From Planctomycetota bacterium (GTDB lineage Bacteria > Planctomycetota > SZUA-567 > JAKLDR01): a stretch of DNA of 47,329 nt. The position numbers were made by a program, and so were the translations under genes. The notes under the pieces are model-generated. The model worked only from the letters and a program-made list of their open reading frames with translations. It had not been told where the DNA came from and did no database searches. The stretch is from contig JAKLDR010000025.1 of NCBI GenBank assembly GCA_022703445.1, positions 1 to 47,329 of the forward strand. The letters are read 5' to 3'. Positions 8,519 to 15,892 of the stretch are shown here, piece after piece (within the stretch, counting starts at the first letter, position 1; each line of letters opens with the position of its first letter).

Positions 8519-8623
8519 GGCAGTTCCACCCGCATAACCGGCGCGGCCTCAGCTCGGAGACAGCGTCGGGGCCGCAGCCGCGCCGGCCACGGCCCCGATC
8601 TGGAACGGATCGGTGCAGTTGGA

Positions 8624-8645
8624 GCGCGCGGGCGGACCCGCGCGC
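8624..8645 (-). other. Intercistronic hairpin
   Basis: A perfect 9-bp GC stem (GCGCGCGGG/CCCGCGCGC) with a 4-base loop lies 11 bases after the coiled-coil gene's stop and before the repeat-protein gene. It has no T-tract, so it is more likely an RNA-processing or attenuation hairpin than a full terminator. Confidence 0.5.
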
Positions 8646-8656
8646 CGGGCCGGGCG

Positions 8657-9184
8657 CTATTCCTCGACCAGCTTGGCCTTCTGGGAGCGGAACTTGGCGA
8701 TCTGGGACAGGTACTCCTTGCGGAGCGCCTCCAGGCGGTCGACCTCGGCCTTGAGCTTGGCGACGTCCTTGCCCAGGGAGTCGTTTTCGGAGGTCAGTTC
8801 CTTCACCGCCTCGTTGAGACTCTCGCACTTGCCCTGGAGGTCATCGCGCTCGCGCTCGAGCTGGTCGACCTGGCGGGTGAGCTCCTTGTCCTCGGCGGCC
8901 AGCTTGTCGCGGCCCTTCTCGAGCTCGGCCAGGCGGGCCTTGAGCTGGAGCTCCTCCTGCTGCAGCCGGCGGATCTCCACCTCGATATCGACGGTGTCGC
9001 GGGAAATCTCCTCGTTGGCCTTGAGGAGGTCGAGCCTCCAGCGGTGCTCGCTCTCGTAAACGGCGTTGAGGTCCTGATTGGCGGCGGCCAGCTGGCGGGC
9101 CAGAGCGGTGCGGGTCAGGGGCTTGCTCTCAGCCGCAGCGGGCGCCTTGGCTTCGAGTTCCTTGGCGAGATCCTTCTTGGCCAT
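8657..9184 (-). CDS. Coiled-coil protein (175 aa)
   Basis: After a short Lys/Ala-rich head (MAKKDLAKELEAKAPAAAES), residues about 25-170 are almost continuous heptad coiled coil, rich in Leu, Glu, Lys and Arg (for example LKARLAELEKGRDKLAAEDK and VAKLKAEVDRLEALRKEYLS). No signal or membrane segment is seen. ATG 9184 is chosen because GGGAGG ends 6 bases before it; the frame opens further upstream but without a ribosome site and through the promoter region. A promoter (TTGACG-17-TAGAAT) and a structured leader precede it. It is the first gene of an operon with the alanine-rich repeat protein, so a joint structural role is inferred. Function is not known. Confidence 0.8.
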   Translation of the reverse strand: MAKKDLAKELEAKAPAAAESKPLTRTALARQLAAANQDLNAVYESEHRWRLDLLKANEEISRDTVDIEVEIRRLQQEELQLKARLAELEKGRDKLAAEDKELTRQVDQLERERDDLQGKCESLNEAVKELTSENDSLGKDVAKLKAEVDRLEALRKEYLSQIAKFRSQKAKLVEE

Positions 9185-9219
9185 TTTCAACCTCCCCCTT
9201 AGGAATGTCGCGAAACCTG

Positions 9220-9265
9220 ACCGGCTGGCCCCGGCTCCCATCGGGGCCGTCCATCGGCCACCGGT
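9220..9265 (-). promoter_or_regulatory. Structured 5' leader of the coiled-coil/repeat operon
   Basis: In the roughly 80-base leader, GGCCCCG (9227-9233) can pair with CGGGGCC (9242-9248). The same GGCC at 9227-9230 can instead pair with GGCC at 9256-9259 as part of a longer ACCGG...CCGGT stem (9220-9230 with 9256-9265). Two competing folds are possible. No known riboswitch class is recognised. Confidence 0.35.
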
Positions 9266-9272
9266 ACGACAC

Positions 9273-9301
9273 ATTCTAGCGCGGGGCCGGGGGGGCGTCA
9301 A
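9273..9301 (-). promoter_or_regulatory. Sigma-70-type promoter for the coiled-coil/repeat operon
   Basis: Read on the minus strand: TTGACG (9301-9296), a 17-base all-G/C spacer, then TAGAAT (9278-9273). Both boxes are one base from consensus. Transcription would start near 9266, giving a leader of about 80 bases to the ATG at 9184. Confidence 0.65.
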
Positions 9302-9316
9302 CGCCTTTCAGGCGTT
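9300..9316 (-). terminator. Small hairpin at the end of the PL26 operon
   Basis: A perfect 7-bp stem AACGCCT/AGGCGTT with a 3-base loop overlaps the -35 box of the next promoter on the same strand. It may end the long PL26-family operon whose last stop is at 9533. The stretch 9317-9532 between them holds no gene that I can support. Confidence 0.35.
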
Positions 9317-9532
9317 TGGCTGGCGGCTCTGCGGCGGGAGTCGGAGCGTCCTCGGCGGAGATTTCCGGTGGCGGCGCGATGCGGGGCCTGGCCTTCAGCC
9401 TCGCGGCGGGTCCGCGCGGTCGCGTGCCCGCGCTCACTTCTTCTCCCGCCTCGCCTTGTACGCCGCGCCCAGGCAGAAGGTGAGGTCGCCGGTCCGATTC
9501 CAGATCGCCGGCAACTGCCGATTGGCGACGAA

Positions 9533-11971
9533 TCACTTCTTCGTCGTCTTCGGCGGCTGGTGGAGCAGCCAGTGGTCGCAGGCCGGGAAGTAGCCGCCGA
9601 CCGAGAGCAGCCCCTTGCCCTCGCCGAGCACCGCCTGCTTGTACTGCTCCTCGCCGGTCAGGTGGTAGAGGACCGCGAAGAGCGTCGAGAAGGTCTTGGA
9701 GTTCTTCTCCTTGCCCACGGCCAGCGACCGGCAGATCTCCAGGGCCTTCGCGTCGCCGGTGTGCAGCGCGGTCATGGCGGCCGCCCGGCTGAAGATCTGG
9801 GTGAACCAGGAGCCGGCCTTGGGGTCGTTGCCGAACCAGAGCGGCGACTTGCCGATGACCGGCTCGAAGTTCCTGATGACCTCCTTGAGCAGTTCCCCGG
9901 CGCGCTTGTCGCCGGTCAGCTCCCAGTAGCGGTCCAGGACCCGCCAACTCCAGCCGTTGTCCCGGCCGATCTTGGGGCCTAGGTCCTTGAGCTCGGCGCC
10001 GGCCGCCGGGGCGTGGTCCCGGGCGAAGTAGGCGCTGTTGGCCGCGGTGAAGCGCATGTTCTCGAGGCTGCGCAGATCGCCGAAGAGCAGATAGCGGTCG
10101 TAGAGCAGGTCCAGGGTCTGGTGCTCGGGATTGGGGTACTCCCAGGGCGGCCCGTAGTCGGGCAGCCCGGCCTGGTACTTCTTGGTCACCTCGTCGTCCG
10201 GGAGCGCGCGCTCGCGGTTCTCGGAGACGTGGTTCTCGCGGTACTCCATCCAGTCCTTGAAGGTCATCGGATCCTGGTCGTCGACGCGGTAGCCGCGCAC
10301 GTCGCGGAACTGCCGGCTGCGGGCCTCGCCGGCGTAGAACCACTCGGGGAGGCCGGTGACGTACCAGCGGTAGAGGTAGTCGTCCTCGTTGATGGGCTGG
10401 CGGGCGCCGTGCGTGCCGCTGCCTCCGTGGGAGCGCCAGCGTTCGCCGAAGATCCGCCAGCCGTAGGCGTTGCCGTAGAGCTCGTCGTCGGTGAGCATCC
10501 GGGTTCCGTTGGCCACCTGGCGGTTGTCGGGCTTCTTGTCGAGTCCCTGGGTCGGCGGCGTGTAGGGGCCGAGGTCGGCCAGCGCCCCGCAGGCGGCGAT
10601 GTGCTCGAGCGGCGGGCGGAGCATGACCCGGGCGTCCCAGCGGTCGGCCAGCGCCTCGGCCGCCGGCCGCTCCTTGCCGTGGAAGGCGAAGACCATCTCG
10701 TGCCCCTTGGCCGAGCAGTCGTCGATGGCGTGGGGGAACTTCCACTCGCGCGGCCACAAGCCCACGCGCACGGTGCCGTCGGCGCCGGCCTCGGCGGCCT
10801 TGGGGAACTGCCGCCAGAAGTTCTTCATGTGGACGACGAGGCCGCCGCGGTCGTTCCAGGCCGAGAGCGTGCCCCGGGCGTGGTTGCCGGCGGCCAGTTC
10901 CTCCTGCTTGCCTGCGGTGAGCGGCGCCGAACCGCCGCCGGCGCGCTTCCAGACCTTGTATCCGCGGAAGGTGGTCAGGGGCTGCTTGACCGGCTTCCAG
11001 CCCTGGGTCTCCATGATTCCGAAGCCCGGGCAGGTCGCCCAGGTGTCCGCCCCGTTGGAGTCCTGGTAGAGGCAGGCCGACTCGCCGGCGGCGAGCTTGC
11101 CCTCGACGGCCTTGTCGCCCACGAGCCGCCACTCGGCGGCGCCTCCGGCGAGCTTCAGGACCAGCGATCCGTCCTCCATGGCCGGCGTGCCGACGGCCTT
11201 GGCGGGGTTGTTGCCGACGATAACGTCGGCGAAGACCTCGGTGCTCCCCGCGTAGAAGTTCATGAAGACGTCGTAGCTGTAGAGCCCCGGCGCGAAGCCC
11301 TTGCCGCCGGTCGCCGGGTGCTTGCCGCGGGCCCGGATGCAGACGCGCATCGGCCCGCTCTCGAGCACCTCGACCGAGGTCGTCCCGGCGCTGCCGAAGT
11401 ACTTCTGGCCGAAGGTGTCCTCGGTGCTCGTGCCGCACTCAGGCGTCGAGGCCAGAAGGTTCTCATCGTCGGCGAGCTTCCCGTCGCCGTTGAGGTCGAG
11501 TATAGCCTTCTCCAGGAAGTTGAACTTCTTGCGGCTGACCACGAACCTGGCCGGGCCGGTGGTCACGGTGACGAAGTTCTCGTCCTGTTCGACGGCGAGC
11601 TTGGCCGCCGGCGTCGGCGCGTCGACCTTCGCGTCGGTCAGGACGAAGCTCAGCCTGCCCTTGGCCGGGACGTCGGCGACGAGGTCGACCAGCACCCAGC
11701 GGACCGAGTTGTCGCCCCGCCACCAGCGGGCCAGCTCGCGGAACTGCGCGGGGACCGGCGCGGTCTTGCCGTCGGCGTCCTTGGCGAGCAGGCGGAGGTC
11801 CTTCGCATCCTTGGCCTGCCCGGGCAGGAGCGGCACCCCGCAGGTGATGCGGCGCGGCCCGGCGACTCCGTCGTACTCCTCGGCGGTCAGCGGAACCTCC
11901 CAGGCTCCGGCCGCCGCGGCCGGAAGTCCTATGGACAGCGCGCAGACGATGGCTTTCAGCATCCCGGTCAT
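9533..11971 (-). CDS. Exo-rhamnogalacturonan lyase family protein (PL26/YetA-like), paralogue 1
   Basis: 812 residues with a Sec signal (MTGMLKAIVCALSIGLPAAAAGA). The mature protein opens with WEVPLTAEE, a RIFT-barrel start typical of the PcRGLX/YetA family (VPLLPGQAKD, QFRELARWWRGDNSVRWVLVDL, residues about 24-120). A central beta-sandwich follows, then an alpha/alpha-toroid-like C-terminal region with conserved GERWRSHGG, HGARQPINEDDYLYRWYVTG, RSRQFRDVRGYRVDDQDP, YPNPEHQTLDLLYDRYLLFG and LTGDKRAGELL. Family members cleave rhamnogalacturonan from chain ends outside or in the periplasm; the exact activity here is inferred. ATG 11971 follows AAGGAA by 8 bases. It is the last gene of a six-gene operon and ends in a short HQPPKTTKK tail. 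Confidence 0.75.
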   Translation of the reverse strand: MTGMLKAIVCALSIGLPAAAAGAWEVPLTAEEYDGVAGPRRITCGVPLLPGQAKDAKDLRLLAKDADGKTAPVPAQFRELARWWRGDNSVRWVLVDLVADVPAKGRLSFVLTDAKVDAPTPAAKLAVEQDENFVTVTTGPARFVVSRKKFNFLEKAILDLNGDGKLADDENLLASTPECGTSTEDTFGQKYFGSAGTTSVEVLESGPMRVCIRARGKHPATGGKGFAPGLYSYDVFMNFYAGSTEVFADVIVGNNPAKAVGTPAMEDGSLVLKLAGGAAEWRLVGDKAVEGKLAAGESACLYQDSNGADTWATCPGFGIMETQGWKPVKQPLTTFRGYKVWKRAGGGSAPLTAGKQEELAAGNHARGTLSAWNDRGGLVVHMKNFWRQFPKAAEAGADGTVRVGLWPREWKFPHAIDDCSAKGHEMVFAFHGKERPAAEALADRWDARVMLRPPLEHIAACGALADLGPYTPPTQGLDKKPDNRQVANGTRMLTDDELYGNAYGWRIFGERWRSHGGSGTHGARQPINEDDYLYRWYVTGLPEWFYAGEARSRQFRDVRGYRVDDQDPMTFKDWMEYRENHVSENRERALPDDEVTKKYQAGLPDYGPPWEYPNPEHQTLDLLYDRYLLFGDLRSLENMRFTAANSAYFARDHAPAAGAELKDLGPKIGRDNGWSWRVLDRYWELTGDKRAGELLKEVIRNFEPVIGKSPLWFGNDPKAGSWFTQIFSRAAAMTALHTGDAKALEICRSLAVGKEKNSKTFSTLFAVLYHLTGEEQYKQAVLGEGKGLLSVGGYFPACDHWLLHQPPKTTKK

Positions 11972-12006
11972 AGAGCCGTTCCTTTCGGGGCCGCCTCTGC
12001 GGCCTG

Positions 12007-12034
12007 CAACCGGCAACCCGCAACTGGCAACCAG
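12007..12034. repeat. Four-unit heptad tandem repeat (CAACNNN)
   Basis: Four 7-base units, CAACCGG, CAACCCG, CAACTGG and CAACCAG, fill most of the 66-base spacer between two PL26-family genes, starting 3 bases after the upstream gene's TAG (12038-12040, minus strand). A small GGCCGC-CTCT-GCGGCC hairpin follows at about 11989-12004. Confidence 0.75.
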
Positions 12035-12037
12035 CGG

Positions 12038-14479
12038 CTATTTTTTCGCTTTTGGCGGCTGGGTCAAGAGCCAGTGCGCGCAGGCCGGCAGCTTCATGGT
12101 GCCGTAGACGCGCTTGAGGTTCTCGCCCCCGTCGGCGCCCAGGCCGGCGGTCTTGTACTTCTCGTCGCCGGTCAGGTGCCAGAGCACCGCGTGGAGCTCG
12201 GCGTAGTCGGCGGAGTTGTAGCCCTTGTACTTCTCCTTCGCGGCGGCGAGCGACTCGGCCAGGCTCTTGCAGACCTCCAGCGAGTCGGGGTTGCCGGTGT
12301 GCAGCGCGTCCATGGCCGCCGCCCGGCTGAAGACGTAGCTGAACCACCAGTTGACCGTGTCGCTGCCGTCCTTCTCCTTGGACATGCACAGCTGGATGGG
12401 GCCCGGGGCGGTCATGGCCTTGAAGCGCGCGGCGGCGTCCTTGAGCAGCCGCTCGGCGTTCTTGTCGCCGGTCAGCTCCCAGTAGCGCAGGCAGGCCCGC
12501 CAGGACCAGCCCGTGGCCCGGTGCACGCCCTGCTTCTGGTAGGCGGCGTAGTAGCCGCCGTGCCCGGCGATGATCGGGAGGTTCTCGAAGGAGCGCTGGT
12601 CGCCCATCAGCAGGTAGCGGTCGTAGGGCAGGTCCAGGACGCAGTGCTCGGGGTTGGGGAACCAGAAGGTCGAGCGCGGATAGCGGCCCTCCTCGTACTT
12701 CTTGGCGTCGGCGTCCTTGGGCTGGGGCCGGTTGGTCCACTCCTCGCTGCGGTTGGCGCCCTTCCAGTCCTCCCAGTTCTTGAAGGAGAACGGGTCCTGG
12801 TCCTCGATGCGGTAGCAGCGCACGTCGCGGAACTGGCGGCTGCGGGCGTCGCCGGCCTGGAGCCAGCCGTAGCTGCCGGTGACCAGCCAGAGGTAGAGGT
12901 AGTTGTCCTCGTTCATGGGCTGGCGGGCGCCGCGGGTGGAGTGCCCGCCGCAGCTCCGCCAGCGCTCGCCGAAGATCTGCCAGCCGTAGGCGTTGCCGTA
13001 GAGGCCGTCGTCGGTGAGCATCCGGGAGCCGTAGGCCTCGGTGCGGTTCTCGGGCTTGGAGCCCAGCCCCTGGGTGGGGACGGTGAATGGCCCGACGTCG
13101 GCCAGCGCCCCGCAGGCGGCGATGTGCGCGAGCTCCGGCCGGACCAGCAGCTTCGCGTCCCAGGCCGTGGCGAGCTTGGCCGGCTCGGGCGCCGGCGCGC
13201 CCTTGGCGAAGAACTGGACGACGATCTCGTGGCCCTTGGCGCTGGCGTCCTCCAGGAAGTGCGGCACCTTGTACTCCCGCGGAAAGAGCGCCAGGCGCAC
13301 CCGGCCGTCGGCGAAGACCTCCGCGCCCTTGGGGAACTGCTGCCAGAAGTTGAGCAGGTGGAGCACCATCCCGCCGCGGTCGGTCGCGACCGAGACCGTC
13401 CCGCGGGCCTGGTTGCCGGCGGCTGCTTCCTCGTCTTTTCCGTCGGCGCGCTTCCAGACCTTGTAGCCCTTGAAACTGGCGGTCAGGCCCTCGGGGAACT
13501 CCCAGTAGTCCTTGCGCTCGGTGTTGTAGCCCTGGCACTTCTTCCAGGTGTCGGCGCCGTTGGAGTCCTGGTAGAGGCAGAGCGACCCGCCGGCCGGCGG
13601 CGGCCCGGCGTGCTCCTTGTCGCCGAGGATGGAGCAGCCCGCCGCCGGACTGGCCAGCTTCAGCCACAGCGAGGCGTCGTCGAAGCACGGCGTGCCGATG
13701 GACTTGGCGAAGTTGTTGCCGATGACCAGGTCGACGGCCACCGCCGCCGAGCCGGCGCGGAAGTCCATCATGCAGTCGTAGCCGTACATTCCGCGGCCGT
13801 AGCCCTTGCCGTCGCGGGCGGTGTGCGTGCCGCGGGCCCGGACGCGCACGCGCATGGCGCCCTTCTCGAGAACCTCCACGCTGCGGGTCTTCTCAGCGGA
13901 GTAGTACTTCTGGCCGAAGTTGTCCTCCAGGACCGAGCCGCAGTCCGGGGTCGTGGCCAGCAGTTCCTCGCCGGCCGAGAACTTGCCGTCGCCGTCCGCG
14001 TCGACTGCCGCGGCCTGCAGGAAGGTGAAGTTCTTCTTGGAGATGACGAAGCGCGCCGGCCCGGTGACCACGGTCACGGCGTCGGCGGTCTCCTCGACGG
14101 AGACCGGCTGCTTGGGGGCCGGCGCCGCGGCGGAGGCGTCGTTCGTCAGGAAGAAGGTCTGCTTCTCCCCCGGCTTCATCTCGGTCTGGAAGTCGACCAG
14201 CACCCAGCGGATGGAGGCATCCGCGCGCCACCAGCGGGCCAGCTCGCGGAACTGCGCGGGGATCGGCGTCGCCTTGCCGGAGGCGTCCTTGGCGAGCAGG
14301 CGCAGCTCCTTCACGTCCTTGGCCTGCCCGACCAAGAGCGGCACGCCCGAGGTCACCGGCCGGAGACCGGCGACGCCGCCGCGCTCCTCGAGGGAGAGCG
14401 GGACCTCCCAGGCTGAAGCCGTCGCAGACAGCAACCCGAGGAACATCGCGCAGAGGAGAGTTCTGGTCGTCCCGTTCAT
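12038..14479 (-). CDS. Exo-rhamnogalacturonan lyase family protein (PL26/YetA-like), paralogue 2
   Basis: 813 residues with signal MNGTTRTLLCAMFLGLLSATASA, then WEVPLSLEERGGVAG and the same RIFT-barrel, sandwich and helical-toroid order as its neighbours. Family motifs include GERWRSCGG, TRGARQPMNEDNYLYLWLVTG, RSRQFRDVRCYRIEDQDP, FPNPEHCVLDLPYDRYLLMG and GWSWRACLRYWELTGDKNA. The loop before the toroid differs, and HGARQP is replaced by RGARQP, a change of a conserved His that may alter catalysis. The ATG at 14479 is chosen because the signal peptide begins there; a longer frame opens at 14581 but runs through the preceding gene and a heptad repeat. The ATG itself lies in the last heptad (CAGAATGAACG), 17 bases after the preceding stop, with GAAGGA as a possible ribosome site. 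Confidence 0.75.
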   Translation of the reverse strand: MNGTTRTLLCAMFLGLLSATASAWEVPLSLEERGGVAGLRPVTSGVPLLVGQAKDVKELRLLAKDASGKATPIPAQFRELARWWRADASIRWVLVDFQTEMKPGEKQTFFLTNDASAAAPAPKQPVSVEETADAVTVVTGPARFVISKKNFTFLQAAAVDADGDGKFSAGEELLATTPDCGSVLEDNFGQKYYSAEKTRSVEVLEKGAMRVRVRARGTHTARDGKGYGRGMYGYDCMMDFRAGSAAVAVDLVIGNNFAKSIGTPCFDDASLWLKLASPAAGCSILGDKEHAGPPPAGGSLCLYQDSNGADTWKKCQGYNTERKDYWEFPEGLTASFKGYKVWKRADGKDEEAAAGNQARGTVSVATDRGGMVLHLLNFWQQFPKGAEVFADGRVRLALFPREYKVPHFLEDASAKGHEIVVQFFAKGAPAPEPAKLATAWDAKLLVRPELAHIAACGALADVGPFTVPTQGLGSKPENRTEAYGSRMLTDDGLYGNAYGWQIFGERWRSCGGHSTRGARQPMNEDNYLYLWLVTGSYGWLQAGDARSRQFRDVRCYRIEDQDPFSFKNWEDWKGANRSEEWTNRPQPKDADAKKYEEGRYPRSTFWFPNPEHCVLDLPYDRYLLMGDQRSFENLPIIAGHGGYYAAYQKQGVHRATGWSWRACLRYWELTGDKNAERLLKDAAARFKAMTAPGPIQLCMSKEKDGSDTVNWWFSYVFSRAAAMDALHTGNPDSLEVCKSLAESLAAAKEKYKGYNSADYAELHAVLWHLTGDEKYKTAGLGADGGENLKRVYGTMKLPACAHWLLTQPPKAKK

Positions 14480-14502
14480 TCTGCATTCATCCTTCATCAT
14501 TC
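14475..14502 (-). repeat. Heptad repeat bridging a stop and a start codon
   Basis: On the minus strand the units are GAATGAT, GAAGGAT, GAATGCA and GAATGAA. The first supplies the TGA stop of the beta-helix gene (14497-14499) and the last supplies the ATG of PL26 paralogue 2 (14479). The middle unit contains the only Shine-Dalgarno-like GAAGGA. This is a compact case of a repeat doing the work of an intercistronic junction. Confidence 0.7.
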
Positions 14503-15777
14503 TGCCTTGACCCGCAGCGCCCCGATCGGCGGACGCTCGCCGGACCGGCCTAGCTTCACCCCAAACATGGGTTGGCAGCACTTCTCGAGCGGGACCGTGT
14601 GGCGCGCCCCGTCGCCATCGACGTACTCGAGCGCCGGCGTCCCGGCCGCGGCGCAGGGCGCGCCGGGCTTGAGCCGGAAGTCGCGCCCCGCGGCGTCGAT
14701 GAAGCCCGGGTCGGCGCCGGTCACGGTGTCAGTGAACCCGGCCGGCACCATGGCGTCCACGGGCATCCAGTTGTGGCTTCCTGCCACCGACTTGGCCGGC
14801 TTGGTCTCCTTCAGGATCTGGCTGCTGCCCAGGAAGATGTTGTTCCGGGCCACCAGGCTCGCGCCCGGATCGGCCAGCTGGATGAAAATGATCTCGGGGC
14901 TGCCGGCGATCAGGGTGTTGTTGAACATGTAGAGCCTGCCGTTGTGCCCGGCCGAGTCCTTGAGCTCCGAGCCGAAGAGCACGAACTTGCTCTCGTTGCC
15001 GCCGCGCTTGGGCTTGCTGACGATCACGTTGCCGACCATCAGCACGTTGCTGTTGGCGAGGTTCGTGCCGTCCTTGACCCGGGCGTGCTCGTCGACCGGC
15101 CCGACCTCGCCCTCATCGGAGTCGACGATCAGGTTGTGCCAGAGCTCGTTGTAGTGCGCCCGCGACTTGAAGTTCTGGCCGAAGGGGCTGTCGTGGATGA
15201 AGCAGTTGCGGACCACCACCCGGTTGCCGTGCATGTAGAAGTTGTGGGCGTAGCCGCGCCACTCCTCGGTGCTGTTGAAGCCCACGTCGCAGTTCTCGAT
15301 CGTGGCGGTCTGCTTGTCGTCGCCGAAGACGCCCACGTCGCAGTGGTGGATCTTGCAGTCGCGGATCGTCGCGTTGGTCGACCCCAGCAGCCGCACGCCG
15401 TCGGCCGAGCCGCCGTTGCGCGCGCCGGTGAGCTCCAGGTGCTCCAGGACGATGTGGGCACCCTCTATCTGGAAGACGCCCCGGGGCGCGCCGCCCTTGC
15501 CGGAGACGTCGAGGCCCGTCGCGTCGAAGACCGGCCGAGGCTTGCCGGGCGCCCCGCGGATGACGATGGGCGCCGCGGCGGTGCCGTTGGCCTTGATCTT
15601 CAGGACCTCGCGGTAGGTGCCCGGGGCGATCTCGACGACGTCGCCGGGCTTGAGGTGCGCGACGGCTTCCCGGAGCGCTCCGGCCGGAGCAGCGGCGTCA
15701 ATCCGGATCGGTCCCGGCGCGCAGGAGGCGGCCAGCAGGCAGAGCGTCGGCAGAAGAAGTGGCCGTATGCTAATCAC
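14497..15777 (-). CDS. Right-handed parallel beta-helix lipoprotein (polysaccharide-lyase-like)
   Basis: 426 residues. The N-terminus MISIRPLLLPTLCLLAAS-C is a lipoprotein signal with lipobox LAAS|C, so the protein should be anchored in an envelope membrane. The body is a parallel beta-helix: ALREAVAHLKPGDVVEIAPG and TYREVLKIKANGT, then coils such as NATIRDCKIHHCDVGVFGD, TATIENCDVGF and RVVVRNCFIHDSPFGQNFKS, and a C-terminal DPGFIDAAGRDFRLKPGAPC module typical of secreted pectate-lyase-like or right-handed-helix proteins. Catalytic residues cannot be assigned. The start is GTG 15777 (GGAG 7 bases before); an ATG-started frame from 15876 would run through a repeat hairpin. It sits inside the PL26 operon, so a role in pectin binding or cleavage is inferred. 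Confidence 0.75.
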   Translation of the reverse strand: MISIRPLLLPTLCLLAASCAPGPIRIDAAAPAGALREAVAHLKPGDVVEIAPGTYREVLKIKANGTAAAPIVIRGAPGKPRPVFDATGLDVSGKGGAPRGVFQIEGAHIVLEHLELTGARNGGSADGVRLLGSTNATIRDCKIHHCDVGVFGDDKQTATIENCDVGFNSTEEWRGYAHNFYMHGNRVVVRNCFIHDSPFGQNFKSRAHYNELWHNLIVDSDEGEVGPVDEHARVKDGTNLANSNVLMVGNVIVSKPKRGGNESKFVLFGSELKDSAGHNGRLYMFNNTLIAGSPEIIFIQLADPGASLVARNNIFLGSSQILKETKPAKSVAGSHNWMPVDAMVPAGFTDTVTGADPGFIDAAGRDFRLKPGAPCAAAGTPALEYVDGDGARHTVPLEKCCQPMFGVKLGRSGERPPIGALRVKAE

Positions 15778-15810
15778 TATCCGTCTCCGGTCTGTTGGAC
15801 TCGGCCAATT

Positions 15811-15890
15811 CAGAATGATGAATGCTGAATGATGAATGACGCAGCTCGTGGCAGCCCCCGTGCATTCATCGTTCATGATTCATCATTCTG
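15811..15890. repeat. Heptad inverted repeat forming a 28-bp hairpin
   Basis: Forward arm 15811-15838 is built of GAATGAT/GAATGCT-type heptads, and reverse arm 15863-15890 is its reverse complement with 3 mismatches in 28, around a 24-base loop. On the minus strand the hairpin begins two bases after the TGA of PL26 paralogue 3 (15893-15895) and ends 33 bases before the beta-helix gene start. Confidence 0.85.
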
Positions 15891-15892
15891 CA

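Noticed and set aside
5670..9202. Long plus-strand frames (906 and 1110 codons) antisense to the alanine-rich repeat gene
   Set aside because: They are Ser/Arg/Ala or Gly/Leu/Gln shadows of the 23-residue repeat, and the longer one crosses the promoter and both genes. No ribosome site or fold is seen.
10013..14416. A 1467-codon open frame on the plus strand, antisense to the first two PL26-family genes
   Set aside because: It runs through two spacers and reads as Val/Gly/Ala/Leu repeats without domains. It is the complement of real codons in very GC-rich DNA; the minus frames have signal peptides, ribosome sites and conserved motifs.
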